DNA from: Streptococcaceae bacterium
GTDB taxonomy: Bacteria; Bacillota; Bacilli; Lactobacillales; Streptococcaceae
Assembly (NCBI GenBank): GCA_031253335.1
Contig: JAIRWF010000030.1
Span: 1 to 50,690 of the forward strand
Direction: 5' to 3'
Length of the DNA: 50,690 nt
Part shown: piece by piece, positions 23,782 to 32,479 of the stretch
Position numbering within the stretch: position 1 is the first letter of the stretch
How the letters are laid out: each line of letters starts with the position of its first letter
The notes under the pieces: model-generated
Seen by the model: the letters and a program-made list of their open reading frames with translations, nothing else
Database searches by the model: none
Told to the model about the DNA's origin: nothing
Translations under genes and position numbers: made by a program

Positions 23782-25845
23782 ATGCTACATACTGTTTTTT
23801 ATGCCATCGTCTTTCTGCTTGCGCTTGTTGTTTCTAATGTCCTAAATAAAATTTTCCCAAAATTGCCCTTGCCCCTGATTCAGGTGGCGATTGGGTTGAT
23901 TTTGGGATTTTTTGGTGCCAACCATGTGGTAACGGTCGATCCGGAGATTTTTCTAGCCTTTATCATTGCCCCCCTTCTCTTTAGAGAGGCAGAAGAAGCT
24001 GAGGTAAAAAGGATCTTCAAGCATACACGGATGATTTTGGTGCTTATTTTTCCACTTGTTTTTATTACGGCTCTTGGTGTCGGGTATTTAACAAATGCGC
24101 TTTACAGTCCGATACCACTTGCGGCGGCGATTGCGCTGGGAGGGACGCTTGCACCTACAGATGCAGTCGTGGTTTCGAGTTTGTCAGAACGCTATAATTT
24201 CCCAAGGCGCATTACCTCTATCCTAAAGGGGGAGGGAATGCTCAATGACGCTTCAGGGATAATCAGTTTTCAGATTGCCTTGACGGCACTGACGACAGGC
24301 TATTTTTCAATCGTTCATGCATCAGTCAACTTGATTTACTCAGCCGTTGGGGGTGTAGTGATTGGTCTAGTTCTCGTATGGTTAGATGGGCTAATCTTGA
24401 CCATTCTTGAGGATGTAGCAGCCAATGATACGGTTGGGTATTTGCTCTTGGAGCTGGCTTTACCGCTTGCGGCTTTTCTGCTTGCGGATGTGCTGCATAT
24501 GTCGGGGATTATCGCAGTGGTCGTTGCGGGGGTCATGCAAGCTAATGGCTTAAAGAAGACGTCGCTCTTTGATGCGCAGGTCGCGAAGGTCAAAAATACG
24601 GTTTGGGAGACGCTGACTTTTTTGTTGAACTCAGTTGTCTTCATCTTTTTAGGCATTGAGCTTTATCAGCTGATTACACCGATTTTAGCGCACAATGCCT
24701 ATTCTAACTTAAGTCTTTTGGTTTTGGTACTCGCGATTACAGCGAGCCTCTTTGTAGTTCGTTTCTTAATATTAACGCTCTATTATAGCGTTGTCGCAAA
24801 ACGTCGGAAGCGGCTGTTCATGAACTATTGGAATGACATTATGCTTTTGAGCTTTGCAGGCTCCAAAGGGACAATCGGGATTGCAGCGATTCTCCTATTG
24901 CCACGCTCGGCAACAGAGACGCAGCCGCTTCTAGTCTTTCTTTGCGCTGCGGTCACGGGCTTGTCGTTTCTAGTCGGACTTTTCATCGTGCCGCTCTTTA
25001 CGACACGAAAAGTGGAAGAGGTCAACAATCTCCAAAAAATTGCAATCTTGACTGATGTGATTGCCGAGTTGACGCAAGATCAGGCGAAAGCTACTCATAA
25101 AACAGGCTATACGATTGCGATTGATGCTTATCAAGAGAGGATTCAGCGACTTATCGTGGAGCAGGAGACGGCGTCAGTCTCAACGGACTTTAATGACTTG
25201 CAACTGCTCATCATGCGCATGGAAGTGCAAGGACTTGAGACGGCACTGCGTGACGGGGAGATTTCCATGTACACCTATCGGACTTATCAGCGCTATTTGC
25301 ACTCACTCGAGACGACTGTGGTGCATCATTTGGTCTCTAGCCTGCAATTTGCTTTTGCAGTGACCTGGCGCGCGATTCACCTACTTATCTCAAATCTCTT
25401 ACATATTGAGTTTAGCCTAGGCAGACGAGCTAAGTATAAACCTACGGATAAGACACGCACAGAGATTACAGAGTTGTATTTCAAAAATACAGAGCTCGTG
25501 ATGGCAGCCTTGGAAAATCTGGAAGGGGTCTATGATGCACAGCTGATTGATTTTCTACAGGCGGAGCGTTTGCGGACGGCAGCATTTGTTGCAGATGGTG
25601 GGCATATCACACGGATGATGAATAAAGCGCACCCGAATAATCTGACTGAGATGATGCGCGCTTATTATCTGGAACGCAAAATCATCTTTGAATATGAGGA
25701 ACGTGGAGACCTGACGGCGCATGAGGCGCAGGAGATGCGACAGAATGTGAACGTCATGGAGGACTACTCGCTTGTGGGCGAGCGACCAAGTCTCTTGATT
25801 GACTTTTTGAGCTATGGACGAAAAGACCGTGAACGGGCTGTATAG
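23782..25845 (+). CDS. nhaP: CPA1-family Na+/H+ antiporter
   Basis: A 687-residue membrane antiporter. Residues 1-410 form about 12 helices with the conserved GGTLAPTDAVVVSS and the ion-binding NDASG motif (Asn-Asp, about residues 156-160). A cytoplasmic region of about 270 helical residues follows and is probably regulatory. It exchanges Na+ or K+ for H+ and supports pH and salt tolerance. AAAGGAAG precedes the ATG. A GGGCT/AGCCC hairpin followed by Ts overlaps the stop region and may end the transcript. Confidence 0.9.
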   Translation: MLHTVFYAIVFLLALVVSNVLNKIFPKLPLPLIQVAIGLILGFFGANHVVTVDPEIFLAFIIAPLLFREAEEAEVKRIFKHTRMILVLIFPLVFITALGVGYLTNALYSPIPLAAAIALGGTLAPTDAVVVSSLSERYNFPRRITSILKGEGMLNDASGIISFQIALTALTTGYFSIVHASVNLIYSAVGGVVIGLVLVWLDGLILTILEDVAANDTVGYLLLELALPLAAFLLADVLHMSGIIAVVVAGVMQANGLKKTSLFDAQVAKVKNTVWETLTFLLNSVVFIFLGIELYQLITPILAHNAYSNLSLLVLVLAITASLFVVRFLILTLYYSVVAKRRKRLFMNYWNDIMLLSFAGSKGTIGIAAILLLPRSATETQPLLVFLCAAVTGLSFLVGLFIVPLFTTRKVEEVNNLQKIAILTDVIAELTQDQAKATHKTGYTIAIDAYQERIQRLIVEQETASVSTDFNDLQLLIMRMEVQGLETALRDGEISMYTYRTYQRYLHSLETTVVHHLVSSLQFAFAVTWRAIHLLISNLLHIEFSLGRRAKYKPTDKTRTEITELYFKNTELVMAALENLEGVYDAQLIDFLQAERLRTAAFVADGGHITRMMNKAHPNNLTEMMRAYYLERKIIFEYEERGDLTAHEAQEMRQNVNVMEDYSLVGERPSLLIDFLSYGRKDRERAV

Positions 25846-25937
25846 CCCTATTGCGGTTTTTTTAGTGATTGACATCTACTGAGCTTTAGGTTATAATCAC
25901 GATGTAAGATTTATTTAATTTTCAAAAAGGAGTCAAG

Positions 25938-26732
25938 ATGACAAAAACAAAAGTGAAACAGACGGCTTTTAGAGTTTGGAAATCGGGAAAAACTTGGGTA
26001 TTTGCAGCAGCTACGGTAGTGGTACTTACTACTGGTGTTGCAATGGGTCAAAGGGCAGCGGCTTCGGTAAACCTGCTCGCGCCTCAAACGACGACGCTTG
26101 TGTCCGCGAGTGCGGCTGCAACAACAGCATCAAGTACGCCTGGGTATTTGTATTCGGCTTCGTCAGTTGCACCAAGCTCAGCCGCTTCCAGCTACCAGCT
26201 TAGCTATGCAGACTCAGCTCCTGTCACACTCAATGTAAAAAATGCAACGGTGGCGCAAGGGGCTACTTGGTCTCCAGCAGCTGGCTTTATCTCAGGGACA
26301 GATGTGAATGGCTATCCGATGACTGTTGCCGAGTTGTCAGTAGCAGGAAATGTCGATACCAGCACGCCAGGGGTCTATCCAGTGACTTACCAATATGCCT
26401 ACACCACTAGCCAGACGACTCATATCGTCTCTCAAAAGGTTTATGTGGTGGTCACAAATGCGGCGGTCAAAATCAATGCCACGGATGCCTTTTTATACGC
26501 GACGCAGCGCTATAATCAGAAATTGAGTTTATTGCATGTGGAGGACTCAAATGGGAAGACGATCTCGCCATCACAAGTCAGCTACAAAGTCATTGACCAG
26601 ACGCTAGGTGCTTCCAATACGGAAATCTATACGCTTGAGTTTAGTTACACGGACAGTAATGGCAAGACGGGCGTTGCGGTTGGAAAGTTTTATGCTTTGC
26701 CAGAGACAAACTTGCTCTCAGTAGTACACTAA
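25938..26732 (+). CDS. Exported Ig-like protein with a KxYKxGKxW-type signal
   Basis: A 264-residue protein behind AAAAGGAG. The N-terminus FRVWKSGKTWVFA closely fits the KxYKxGKxW signal class found on serine-rich adhesins and on other LAB surface proteins. A Ser/Ala/Thr-rich stretch spans about 50-95. Residues 97-175 look like a bacterial Ig-like domain (VTLNVKNATVAQGATW, then STPGVYPVTYQY), and a second similar module follows (about 178-260). No LPXTG or other anchor is present, so it is either secreted or held by its signal region. It could be a truncated adhesin. The family is not fixed. Confidence 0.75.
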   Translation: MTKTKVKQTAFRVWKSGKTWVFAAATVVVLTTGVAMGQRAAASVNLLAPQTTTLVSASAAATTASSTPGYLYSASSVAPSSAASSYQLSYADSAPVTLNVKNATVAQGATWSPAAGFISGTDVNGYPMTVAELSVAGNVDTSTPGVYPVTYQYAYTTSQTTHIVSQKVYVVVTNAAVKINATDAFLYATQRYNQKLSLLHVEDSNGKTISPSQVSYKVIDQTLGASNTEIYTLEFSYTDSNGKTGVAVGKFYALPETNLLSVVH

Positions 26733-26750
26733 AAGTTGGATAGGAAAACT

Positions 26751-26780
26751 AAAAGCCGATACAATTCGGCTTTTTGTGTG
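26751..26780. terminator. Bidirectional terminator
   Basis: AAAAGCCGA (26751-26759) pairs with TCGGCTTTT around TACAAT, with Ts on one side and As on the other. It separates the convergent exported-protein gene and walJ. Confidence 0.85.
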
Positions 26781-26782
26781 CG

Positions 26783-27601
26783 CTAAATCTGGTAAAGGGG
26801 ACTTGCGGTGGTGTGGCTCGTGTCATGGATATGGACAACGTGATGGGTGTCAATGTCGTGCTGCTCAAGGGTTGTTTCCATCGTGAGATGAGCAAGTTCT
26901 TTGAGGTTGTTGTGCTGACTGCGGTGGCCTAGGAAAATATGCTTCGTTTTACTGCCAATGACGTCAAAGGCGGCTTCAGCGCCAGCGTCGTTTGAGAGGT
27001 GGCCTTTATCTGAGAGAATGCGCTGCTTGGTGTTCCATGGGTAAGGTCCCATACGTAAGAGCTCAACGTCGTGGTTCGACTCCATGAGATAGGCATCAGC
27101 ATTTTTGATGATACCAGTCATGCGATCAGAGACGTAGCCTGTGTCAGTCAGAATAACAAAGGATTTGTTGTCTTTCATGAAGCGGTAAAACTGTGGCTCT
27201 GCAGCGTCATGAGAGACCCCGAAAGACTCAATGTCAATGTCATCAAAGCTCAAAGTTTTGCCTTCTTCAAAGATGTGTTTCTGACTGTCGTCAATCTTTC
27301 CTACCAAGCTTTCCGTGAGCTCGTTCCAGGTGCCTTGATTAGCATAAATGTCCATATGGTATTTGCGGGCTAAAACGCCTAAGCCTTTGATGTGGTCACT
27401 ATGCTCGTGGGTAATGAGGAGGGTGTCAATGTCTGACATGTCACGGTCAATCTCTGAGAGAAGGTCGGTCAGCTTTTTCCCTGAGAGACCAGCATCGACC
27501 AGGATATGGTGTTTTGGCGTCTCAATATAGGTGGAGTTACCCGTGGAACCAGAGGCCAAGATGCTGTATTTGAAACCTGTTGTGTCGTTGGTATCAGTCA
27601 T
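26783..27601 (-). CDS. walJ: Metallo-beta-lactamase-fold hydrolase WalJ/YycJ
   Basis: A 272-residue MBL-fold enzyme with the metal motif THEHSDH (HxHxDH) and FKYSILASGSTGNSTY near the N-terminus. It belongs to the WalJ/YycJ group, 5'-to-3' nucleases linked to the WalRK operon. The start at 27601 is set by AAAGGA upstream and by homology. The longer frame to 27763 is walK read in another frame. It overlaps the walK stop by 8 bp, so it is the last gene of the walR-walK-walJ operon. Confidence 0.92.
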   Translation of the reverse strand: MTDTNDTTGFKYSILASGSTGNSTYIETPKHHILVDAGLSGKKLTDLLSEIDRDMSDIDTLLITHEHSDHIKGLGVLARKYHMDIYANQGTWNELTESLVGKIDDSQKHIFEEGKTLSFDDIDIESFGVSHDAAEPQFYRFMKDNKSFVILTDTGYVSDRMTGIIKNADAYLMESNHDVELLRMGPYPWNTKQRILSDKGHLSNDAGAEAAFDVIGSKTKHIFLGHRSQHNNLKELAHLTMETTLEQHDIDTHHVVHIHDTSHTTASPLYQI

Positions 27602-29066
27602 GATTTTCCTTTTGTTGATTGAGTTCTTGGGCGAGTTGCCCTTTGAGGTCGCCCATGTCCTGGGTGTTCCACTCCTCGTCGGAGTAGTCAACGGGTGTAT
27701 AAGGAAGAGCGATGGTAAAGGTCGTCCCATGGTTGCCGTCACTTCTTGCCCAGATGTAGCCATCGTGGAGCTTCACAATATCGTAAGCAATGGAAAGGCC
27801 TAAGCCTGTGCCCCCTGCATCGTGGCTACGTGCTTTATCCACACGATAGAAGCGATCAAAAATCTTGGGTAAATCCACTGGGGGAATCCCCATGCCTTCA
27901 TCGCTAATCGTAATAATTACTTGTTGCTCAGTTGCTTCTAGGCCAATACGGATGACGCCACCATCAGGAGAGTACTTGATGGCGTTGGTTAGGATGTTGT
28001 CGATAACTTGACCAAATTTGTCGGGATCGATTTCGAGCCAGATGGGATGAAGGGGAAGATGAGGAGTGATGGTGAGCTTTTCTTTTTCTTCTGGGGAGAG
28101 AATCTGGTCGTAGCGAGCCAAGGTGTGTGCGAGGAAGGCGACGATATTGACCATCTCTTTTTCGAGTGTAAAACGGCCTTGATCAATGCGTGAGAGCTCT
28201 AAGAGGTCTGAAATCATGTGAATCATGTGGTTTGTCTCGGTGAGACTTGTCTCGACAAAGCCTGGGGCAAGATCTGGGTCTCGTAGAGCACCATCGTTGA
28301 GTGTTTCAAGATAGGACTTAATCGTAGTCAGTGGGGTTCTGAGCTCGTGCGAGACGTTGGAAACGAAGAGGCGGCGTTCACGCTCTGCACGCTCAGAGTC
28401 AGTAACATCGTGTAAAACAGCTACAATACCCGAGATGTAGCCTGACTCACGACGGAAAATGGAGAAATTGACTTTCAAGCGGACATACTCACCATAAGTA
28501 TTTTCAGAGTCAATGGAGACTTCTGGGGTTTGCTCTAAGAGATCGCGAAAGGCATAGTAGTTGTCAATCTTGAGGCTTTCTGCAATGTTTTGGCGAAGGA
28601 TGTTTTCACGCGTGGTATGCAAGAGGTGGAGGGCTGCAGTGTTGGCGAGGATGACAAGACCACGGCGGTCGGTTGCAATGACACCATCGGTCATATAAGC
28701 TAAGATACCATTGAGCTGGTTGTGTTGGTTTTCTAGGCTATCCTGAGAGGTTTGGATGGTTTCGCCGAGTTTGGCGACTTTGCTTGAGAGCTCTTCAATC
28801 TCACTCGCACGACCTTCATCGCTCTGGATGCTGTAATCGCCGTCTGAAATGCGGTCAATGTCCCTTGAAATAGTGCGGATGGAGCGACTGATGTCATAGG
28901 CAAAGTAGGTGGAGAAGATAAAGATGGCGAGAAACAGGAAAAAGAAGACCTGCATGAGCTGCAGATGGGTTTGAAAGAGGCTGATGATGAGAAACGCCAA
29001 CGCAAAAAGCAGCAGCTGGAAGACCACTACTTTGAGGATGAGGGATTGCGAGGATCTGTTTCTCAT
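27594..29066 (-). CDS. walK: Sensor histidine kinase WalK/VicK
   Basis: A 490-residue kinase: two hydrophobic helices (about 8-31 and 38-58), HAMP (58-110), PAS (115-220), HisKA with SNVSHELRTP (His240) and a HATPase domain with GMGIPP and GTGLGLS. With WalR it controls cell-wall hydrolase genes. The two membrane helices are separated by only about six residues, so there is essentially no extracellular sensor domain. It is close to the streptococcal VicK type rather than the Bacillus WalK type. It overlaps walR by 4 bp. Confidence 0.95.
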   Translation of the reverse strand: MRNRSSQSLILKVVVFQLLLFALAFLIISLFQTHLQLMQVFFFLFLAIFIFSTYFAYDISRSIRTISRDIDRISDGDYSIQSDEGRASEIEELSSKVAKLGETIQTSQDSLENQHNQLNGILAYMTDGVIATDRRGLVILANTAALHLLHTTRENILRQNIAESLKIDNYYAFRDLLEQTPEVSIDSENTYGEYVRLKVNFSIFRRESGYISGIVAVLHDVTDSERAERERRLFVSNVSHELRTPLTTIKSYLETLNDGALRDPDLAPGFVETSLTETNHMIHMISDLLELSRIDQGRFTLEKEMVNIVAFLAHTLARYDQILSPEEKEKLTITPHLPLHPIWLEIDPDKFGQVIDNILTNAIKYSPDGGVIRIGLEATEQQVIITISDEGMGIPPVDLPKIFDRFYRVDKARSHDAGGTGLGLSIAYDIVKLHDGYIWARSDGNHGTTFTIALPYTPVDYSDEEWNTQDMGDLKGQLAQELNQQKENHD

Positions 29067-29788
29067 GCGGGTGCCTGACTAGGGTCAGTCATGAAATAGC
29101 CAAAACCGCGCCGTGTCAAGAGATATTCGGGTCGGCTAGGGTCTTTTTCGATTTTTTCACGGAGGCGGCGGATGGTCACGTCAACAGTGCGGACATCGCC
29201 ATAATAGTCATAGCCCCAGACCTCTTCGAGGAGGGTTTCGCGTGTGATGACTTCATCCAAGTGCTCAGCCAGGTAATAGAGCAATTCAAACTCGCGGTGG
29301 GTGAGATCAAGCATTTTTTCATTGGCATAGACGGTGAAGCGCTCTGGAGAGATGCGAAGCTGGGCAATGGTACGCTCGACTTTGTCGCGGTCATCGGTTG
29401 CAGTTGAGGCTTTTGTCTGGGTGTCTGCTGGGGTGCGGCGAAGATTGGCCTTGACACGAGCCATGAGCTCGGCGTTGCTGAAGGGCTTAGTGACGTAATC
29501 GTCTGCGCCAATATTGAGGCCTACGACTTTATCAATCTCGCTGTCTTTTGCTGAGACCATGATAATAGGCACTTCACTGGTTTTACGTATCTCGCGAGCG
29601 ACGTCGATACCGTCCTTTTTTGGGAGCATGACGTCAAGCAAAATGAGATCCGGGCTTTCTGAGGCAAAGCGATCAAGGGCTTCTTCGCCGTCGAAGGCAC
29701 AAGTGGTCTCGTAGCCTTCACGCTCAAGGTTAAACTTGATGATGTTTGAAATGGGTCGTTCGTCATCTACAATCAGGATTTTTGTCAT
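29063..29788 (-). CDS. walR: Response regulator WalR/VicR
   Basis: An OmpR-family regulator of 241 residues. The receiver domain has acidic pocket DDE (8-10), phospho-acceptor Asp52 (LLDVMLP) and VTKPF. The C-terminal winged helix ends [15 protein letters not shown]. It is the essential cell-wall regulator of Firmicutes. The start at 29788 is fixed by homology ([10 protein letters not shown]). The longer upstream frame crosses the promoter. On the minus strand TGGTATAAT lies 6 nt before the ATG and there is no Shine-Dalgarno, so a leaderless mRNA is predicted. Confidence 0.95.
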   Translation of the reverse strand: MTKILIVDDERPISNIIKFNLEREGYETTCAFDGEEALDRFASESPDLILLDVMLPKKDGIDVAREIRKTSEVPIIMVSAKDSEIDKVVGLNIGADDYVTKPFSNAELMARVKANLRRTPADTQTKASTATDDRDKVERTIAQLRISPERFTVYANEKMLDLTHREFELLYYLAEHLDEVITRETLLEEVWGYDYYGDVRTVDVTIRRLREKIEKDPSRPEYLLTRRGFGYFMTDPSQAPA

Positions 29789-29794
29789 GGATTT

Positions 29795-29800
29795 ATTATA
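29795..29800 (-). promoter_or_regulatory. Extended -10 of walR, leaderless spacing
   Basis: Minus-strand TGGTATAAT, then AAATCC, then ATG. No -35 resembling TTGACA lies at the right distance. Confidence 0.6.
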
Positions 29801-29854
29801 CCATATTGTGGGGGTGGGGTTTGGCTTGGCGCGACTTGGCACGAGATTTTTTGG

Positions 29855-29860
29855 TATAAT
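29855..29860 (+). promoter_or_regulatory. Extended -10 of tmk, leaderless spacing
   Basis: TGGTATAAT (29852-29860), then AAGGCCA, then ATG 29868. It is divergent from the walR promoter across 79 bp that also contain a CTTGGC direct repeat. Confidence 0.6.
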
Positions 29861-29867
29861 AAGGCCA

Positions 29868-30515
29868 ATGAATTCTTTTTTTGTGAGTTTAGAGGGGCCA
29901 GAAGGGGCAGGAAAGACGAGCGTGCTAAAAGAAGTGCTCCCTGCGCTGTCTAAGCGGTATCCTGAACGGGAAATTCTTTCGACGCGTGAGCCTGGCGGGG
30001 TGCGGATTGCGGAGGCAATTCGGGAGGTCATATTGGCGCCTCAAAATGACTCTGTGGGGATGGATGGCAAGACAGAGATGTTGCTATTTGCAGCGGCGAG
30101 ACGCGTGCATTTGCTAGAAAAGGTGATGCCAGCATTGGAGAGTGGGGCGTTGGTGCTTGTCGATCGCTTTATTGACTCGAGTGTGGCTTATCAAGGAGTT
30201 GCTGGGGGAATCGGAGTGGAGGAGGTCACTTGGCTGAATAACTTTGCAACGGACGGGCTGAAGCCTGATTTGACTTTGTATTTTGATATTGATGCTGAGG
30301 CTGGGCTTTCTCGGGTCATGGGGGACGCGGCGCGTGAGAAAAATCGGCTGGACTTAGTCTCTCTGGACTTTCATAAGAAAGTGGTGTCGGGCTATCGGGC
30401 GCTTGCCGCAGAGGAGCCTGAGCGAATTTGTGTGGTGGATGCGTCTAAGCCGTTGGATGATGTGGTGCGTCAGGTTCTTGATGTTCTCGTGGTGCGGCTA
30501 GAGGGAGCGTCGTGA
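29868..30515 (+). CDS. tmk: Thymidylate kinase
   Basis: A 215-residue dTMP kinase that makes dTDP for DNA synthesis. It has P-loop [10 protein letters not shown] near the N-terminus, the TREPGG motif, and [12 protein letters not shown]. The start at 29868 matches the family. The frame upstream is non-coding promoter and walR sequence. The first gene of tmk-holB-ricT-yabA-rsmI, the classic Firmicute order (here without a yaaQ/darA gene). It has no Shine-Dalgarno: the -10 box ends 7 nt before the ATG. Confidence 0.95.
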   Translation: MNSFFVSLEGPEGAGKTSVLKEVLPALSKRYPEREILSTREPGGVRIAEAIREVILAPQNDSVGMDGKTEMLLFAAARRVHLLEKVMPALESGALVLVDRFIDSSVAYQGVAGGIGVEEVTWLNNFATDGLKPDLTLYFDIDAEAGLSRVMGDAAREKNRLDLVSLDFHKKVVSGYRALAAEEPERICVVDASKPLDDVVRQVLDVLVVRLEGAS

Positions 30516-31387
30516 TGGCAAATCTGGCTATAGACGTATTGCAGCCTGAGCTGACGGCGCATTTTGAGGCTCTCATGGCGCGTGAGGCGTTGTCGCATGC
30601 TTATTTGTTTGCGGGGGGCTATGGGCGCTATGAGATGGCGATTTATCTGGCACAGGCTGTGTTTTGTGAGAATCGTCAGGGAAATGGGGCGCCAGACGGG
30701 GTGTGTAGAGCTTGTCGTTTGATTGCTTCGGGGGAGTTTAGTGAGCTGCATGTGTTGGTGCCTGATGGGCAGACAATCAAGATTGAGCAGGTGCGAGAGC
30801 TTCTTGAGGCATTTGTTGAAACGGGCTTTGAGAGTGAAAAGAAGGTGATTATCATCTCAGAAGCGGAGCGACTTACGACGGTCGCAGCAAATGCTTTGTT
30901 GAAGGCGATTGAGGAGCCGGTGCGGGAAACCTTTGTTTTTCTATTGACGGGAAATGAGAATCGGGTGCTCGCAACGATTCGTTCGCGGGCGCAGCTGGTG
31001 CATTTTCCAAGGAATGTGACATTGATTGCAGAAATGCTTGAAAAATCGGGGGTGCAGGCGACAGAGGCTAGATTTGCGGCGTCGCTTGCGGATTCGAAAG
31101 ATGAGGCGCTAGAGCTGGGGGAATCGGCTTGGTTTTCGGAAGGGATAAAAAAACTATCACGCTTGGTGGAGATTGCTTCAGAGGATTTGACGGAGGCTTA
31201 TTTGTATCTGTCAAATTTGACGGAGCTATTTGAGGATAAAAAACAACAAGAGGTGGCCTTTGAGGTGCTTTTGATGTTGGCGAGTCAGGCGGGACTAGTG
31301 AAGATGACGACGAAAATCTTTGAGGCACAACGCTTGTGGCGTGCGAATGTGAATTTTCGGTCTGCTTTAGAAAGTGTATGTTTATGA
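30515..31387 (+). CDS. holB: DNA polymerase III delta' subunit
   Basis: A 290-residue clamp-loader subunit. YLFAGGYGRYEMA occupies the P-loop position but the Lys-Thr of an active site is missing, as in other delta' proteins. A cysteine cluster (CENRQGNGAPDGVCRACR) should bind zinc. ANALLKAIEEP and an arginine-finger-like TIRSRAQLV follow. The ATG at 30515 overlaps the tmk stop (GTGATG), with GAGGGAG upstream. One 16-bp palindrome of the dispersed family lies inside it (31208-31223), in the frame LSNLTE. Confidence 0.9.
   Translation: MANLAIDVLQPELTAHFEALMAREALSHAYLFAGGYGRYEMAIYLAQAVFCENRQGNGAPDGVCRACRLIASGEFSELHVLVPDGQTIKIEQVRELLEAFVETGFESEKKVIIISEAERLTTVAANALLKAIEEPVRETFVFLLTGNENRVLATIRSRAQLVHFPRNVTLIAEMLEKSGVQATEARFAASLADSKDEALELGESAWFSEGIKKLSRLVEIASEDLTEAYLYLSNLTELFEDKKQQEVAFEVLLMLASQAGLVKMTTKIFEAQRLWRANVNFRSALESVCL
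31208..31223. repeat. Dispersed palindrome, copy in holB
   Basis: CTGTCAAATTTGACGG, one mismatch from the 16-bp consensus palindrome. It is read in the holB frame as LSNLT. Confidence 0.75.
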
Positions 31388-32166
31388 TTTATGAGGTGAA
31401 ATTTGACGAGGGACAACAGAGCTTGCTGGTGACGGCTGAATTTGATTGCGTGCTGCAAGATCGTGTGGTTGTCAAATCTGACAGAGGGCAGATGATGGGC
31501 TCTGTGACACGGATTTATGAGACGGACGAGCTTGAGGTGGTTGGTCAAATTTTACGACGAGCGGGAGAAGCTGATTTGGTGCAGTTAGCACAAATACAAG
31601 AAGACTCTAAAGAGGCGCGGGGTACGATTGAGGCGTTGATTGCTGAAAATGGCCTTTCGATGACCATTGAAAAGGTGGCCTATACGCTGGATTATGCGCA
31701 ATTATTTATCAGCTTCACAGCAGAGAAGCGGGTGGACTTCAGGCAGCTTTTGCGAGATTTGTCAGAGGCTTTTCATACGCGCATTGAGCTGCGACAAATT
31801 GGTGCGCGCGATGCAGCAGCGCTTACAGGCGGACTTGGTCCATGCGGCAGGCCTTTGTGCTGTGCGTCATTTCTTTATGAATTTCCAACGGTGTCAATCA
31901 AAATGGCGAAAAATCAACAGTTGTCCTTCAATCAAGGGAAGGTCAATGGCCTCTGCGGTCGTTTGATGTGCTGCTTGGCCTATGAAGATGACTTCTACAA
32001 GGAGGCCTCACGCGAATTTCCGGACTTTGGGGATCATCTGGATACGCCTGATGGACAGGGGCGCGTCGTGGGAATGAACATCTTGGCACGGACAGTGAAA
32101 CTCCGATTTGAAGATATGGTGCGGGAATACAAGCTCGAAGAGCTCGAGGAGGCGGTGCATGGCTAA
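31384..32166 (+). CDS. ricT: Stage 0 sporulation-family regulator RicT/YaaT (PSP1 domain)
   Basis: A 260-residue PSP1-domain protein with a cysteine-rich core (GPCGRPLCCASF and NGLCGRLMCCLAYED), which in Bacillus RicT helps hold iron-sulfur clusters of the RicAFT complex that supports RNase Y maturation activity. The ATG at 31384 overlaps the holB stop in ATGA. The longer frame from 31336 would add holB sequence in another frame. It overlaps yabA by 8 bp. A dispersed palindrome lies at 31469-31484 in a different frame from the one in holB. Confidence 0.9.
   Translation: MIYEVKFDEGQQSLLVTAEFDCVLQDRVVVKSDRGQMMGSVTRIYETDELEVVGQILRRAGEADLVQLAQIQEDSKEARGTIEALIAENGLSMTIEKVAYTLDYAQLFISFTAEKRVDFRQLLRDLSEAFHTRIELRQIGARDAAALTGGLGPCGRPLCCASFLYEFPTVSIKMAKNQQLSFNQGKVNGLCGRLMCCLAYEDDFYKEASREFPDFGDHLDTPDGQGRVVGMNILARTVKLRFEDMVREYKLEELEEAVHG
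31469..31484. repeat. Dispersed palindrome, copy in ricT
   Basis: TTGTCAAATCTGACAG, read here as VVKSD, a different reading frame from the LSNLT copies. Confidence 0.7.
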
Positions 32167-32479
32167 TCCAAAAGAGACACTAGAAGAACTCAAGGCTTTG
32201 GAGGCAGCTCTAGCAGATACGTATGCGTTGACCACGGCCATCAAAGAGGCCTTAAATGATGCAATCACTGAGAATACACAACTTAACCTCGAAAATGAAA
32301 AGCTGCGCGCGCGGTTGGCGGATCTGGATGCCATGGGGGCGACCTCTCATGCGGGGAGCGACCCGACCAAAATGCTCAAGGTCTATAATGACGGCTTCCA
32401 CGTCTGCCATGAGTTTTATGGGAAGAAGCTAGAGCCTGATGAAAATTGTTTGCTCTGCCAGCGGGTACTCTACAAATGA
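32159..32479 (+). CDS. yabA: DNA replication initiation control protein YabA
   Basis: A 106-residue protein with an N-terminal leucine-rich coiled coil (about 4-60) that forms tetramers and a C-terminal zinc domain (HVCHEFYG, then DENCLLCQ). YabA binds DnaA and DnaN and restrains initiation at oriC in Firmicutes. The start at 32159 is chosen by homology (MANPKETLEEL). It overlaps ricT by 8 bp and rsmI by 4 bp (ATGA). Confidence 0.9.
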   Translation: MANPKETLEELKALEAALADTYALTTAIKEALNDAITENTQLNLENEKLRARLADLDAMGATSHAGSDPTKMLKVYNDGFHVCHEFYGKKLEPDENCLLCQRVLYK

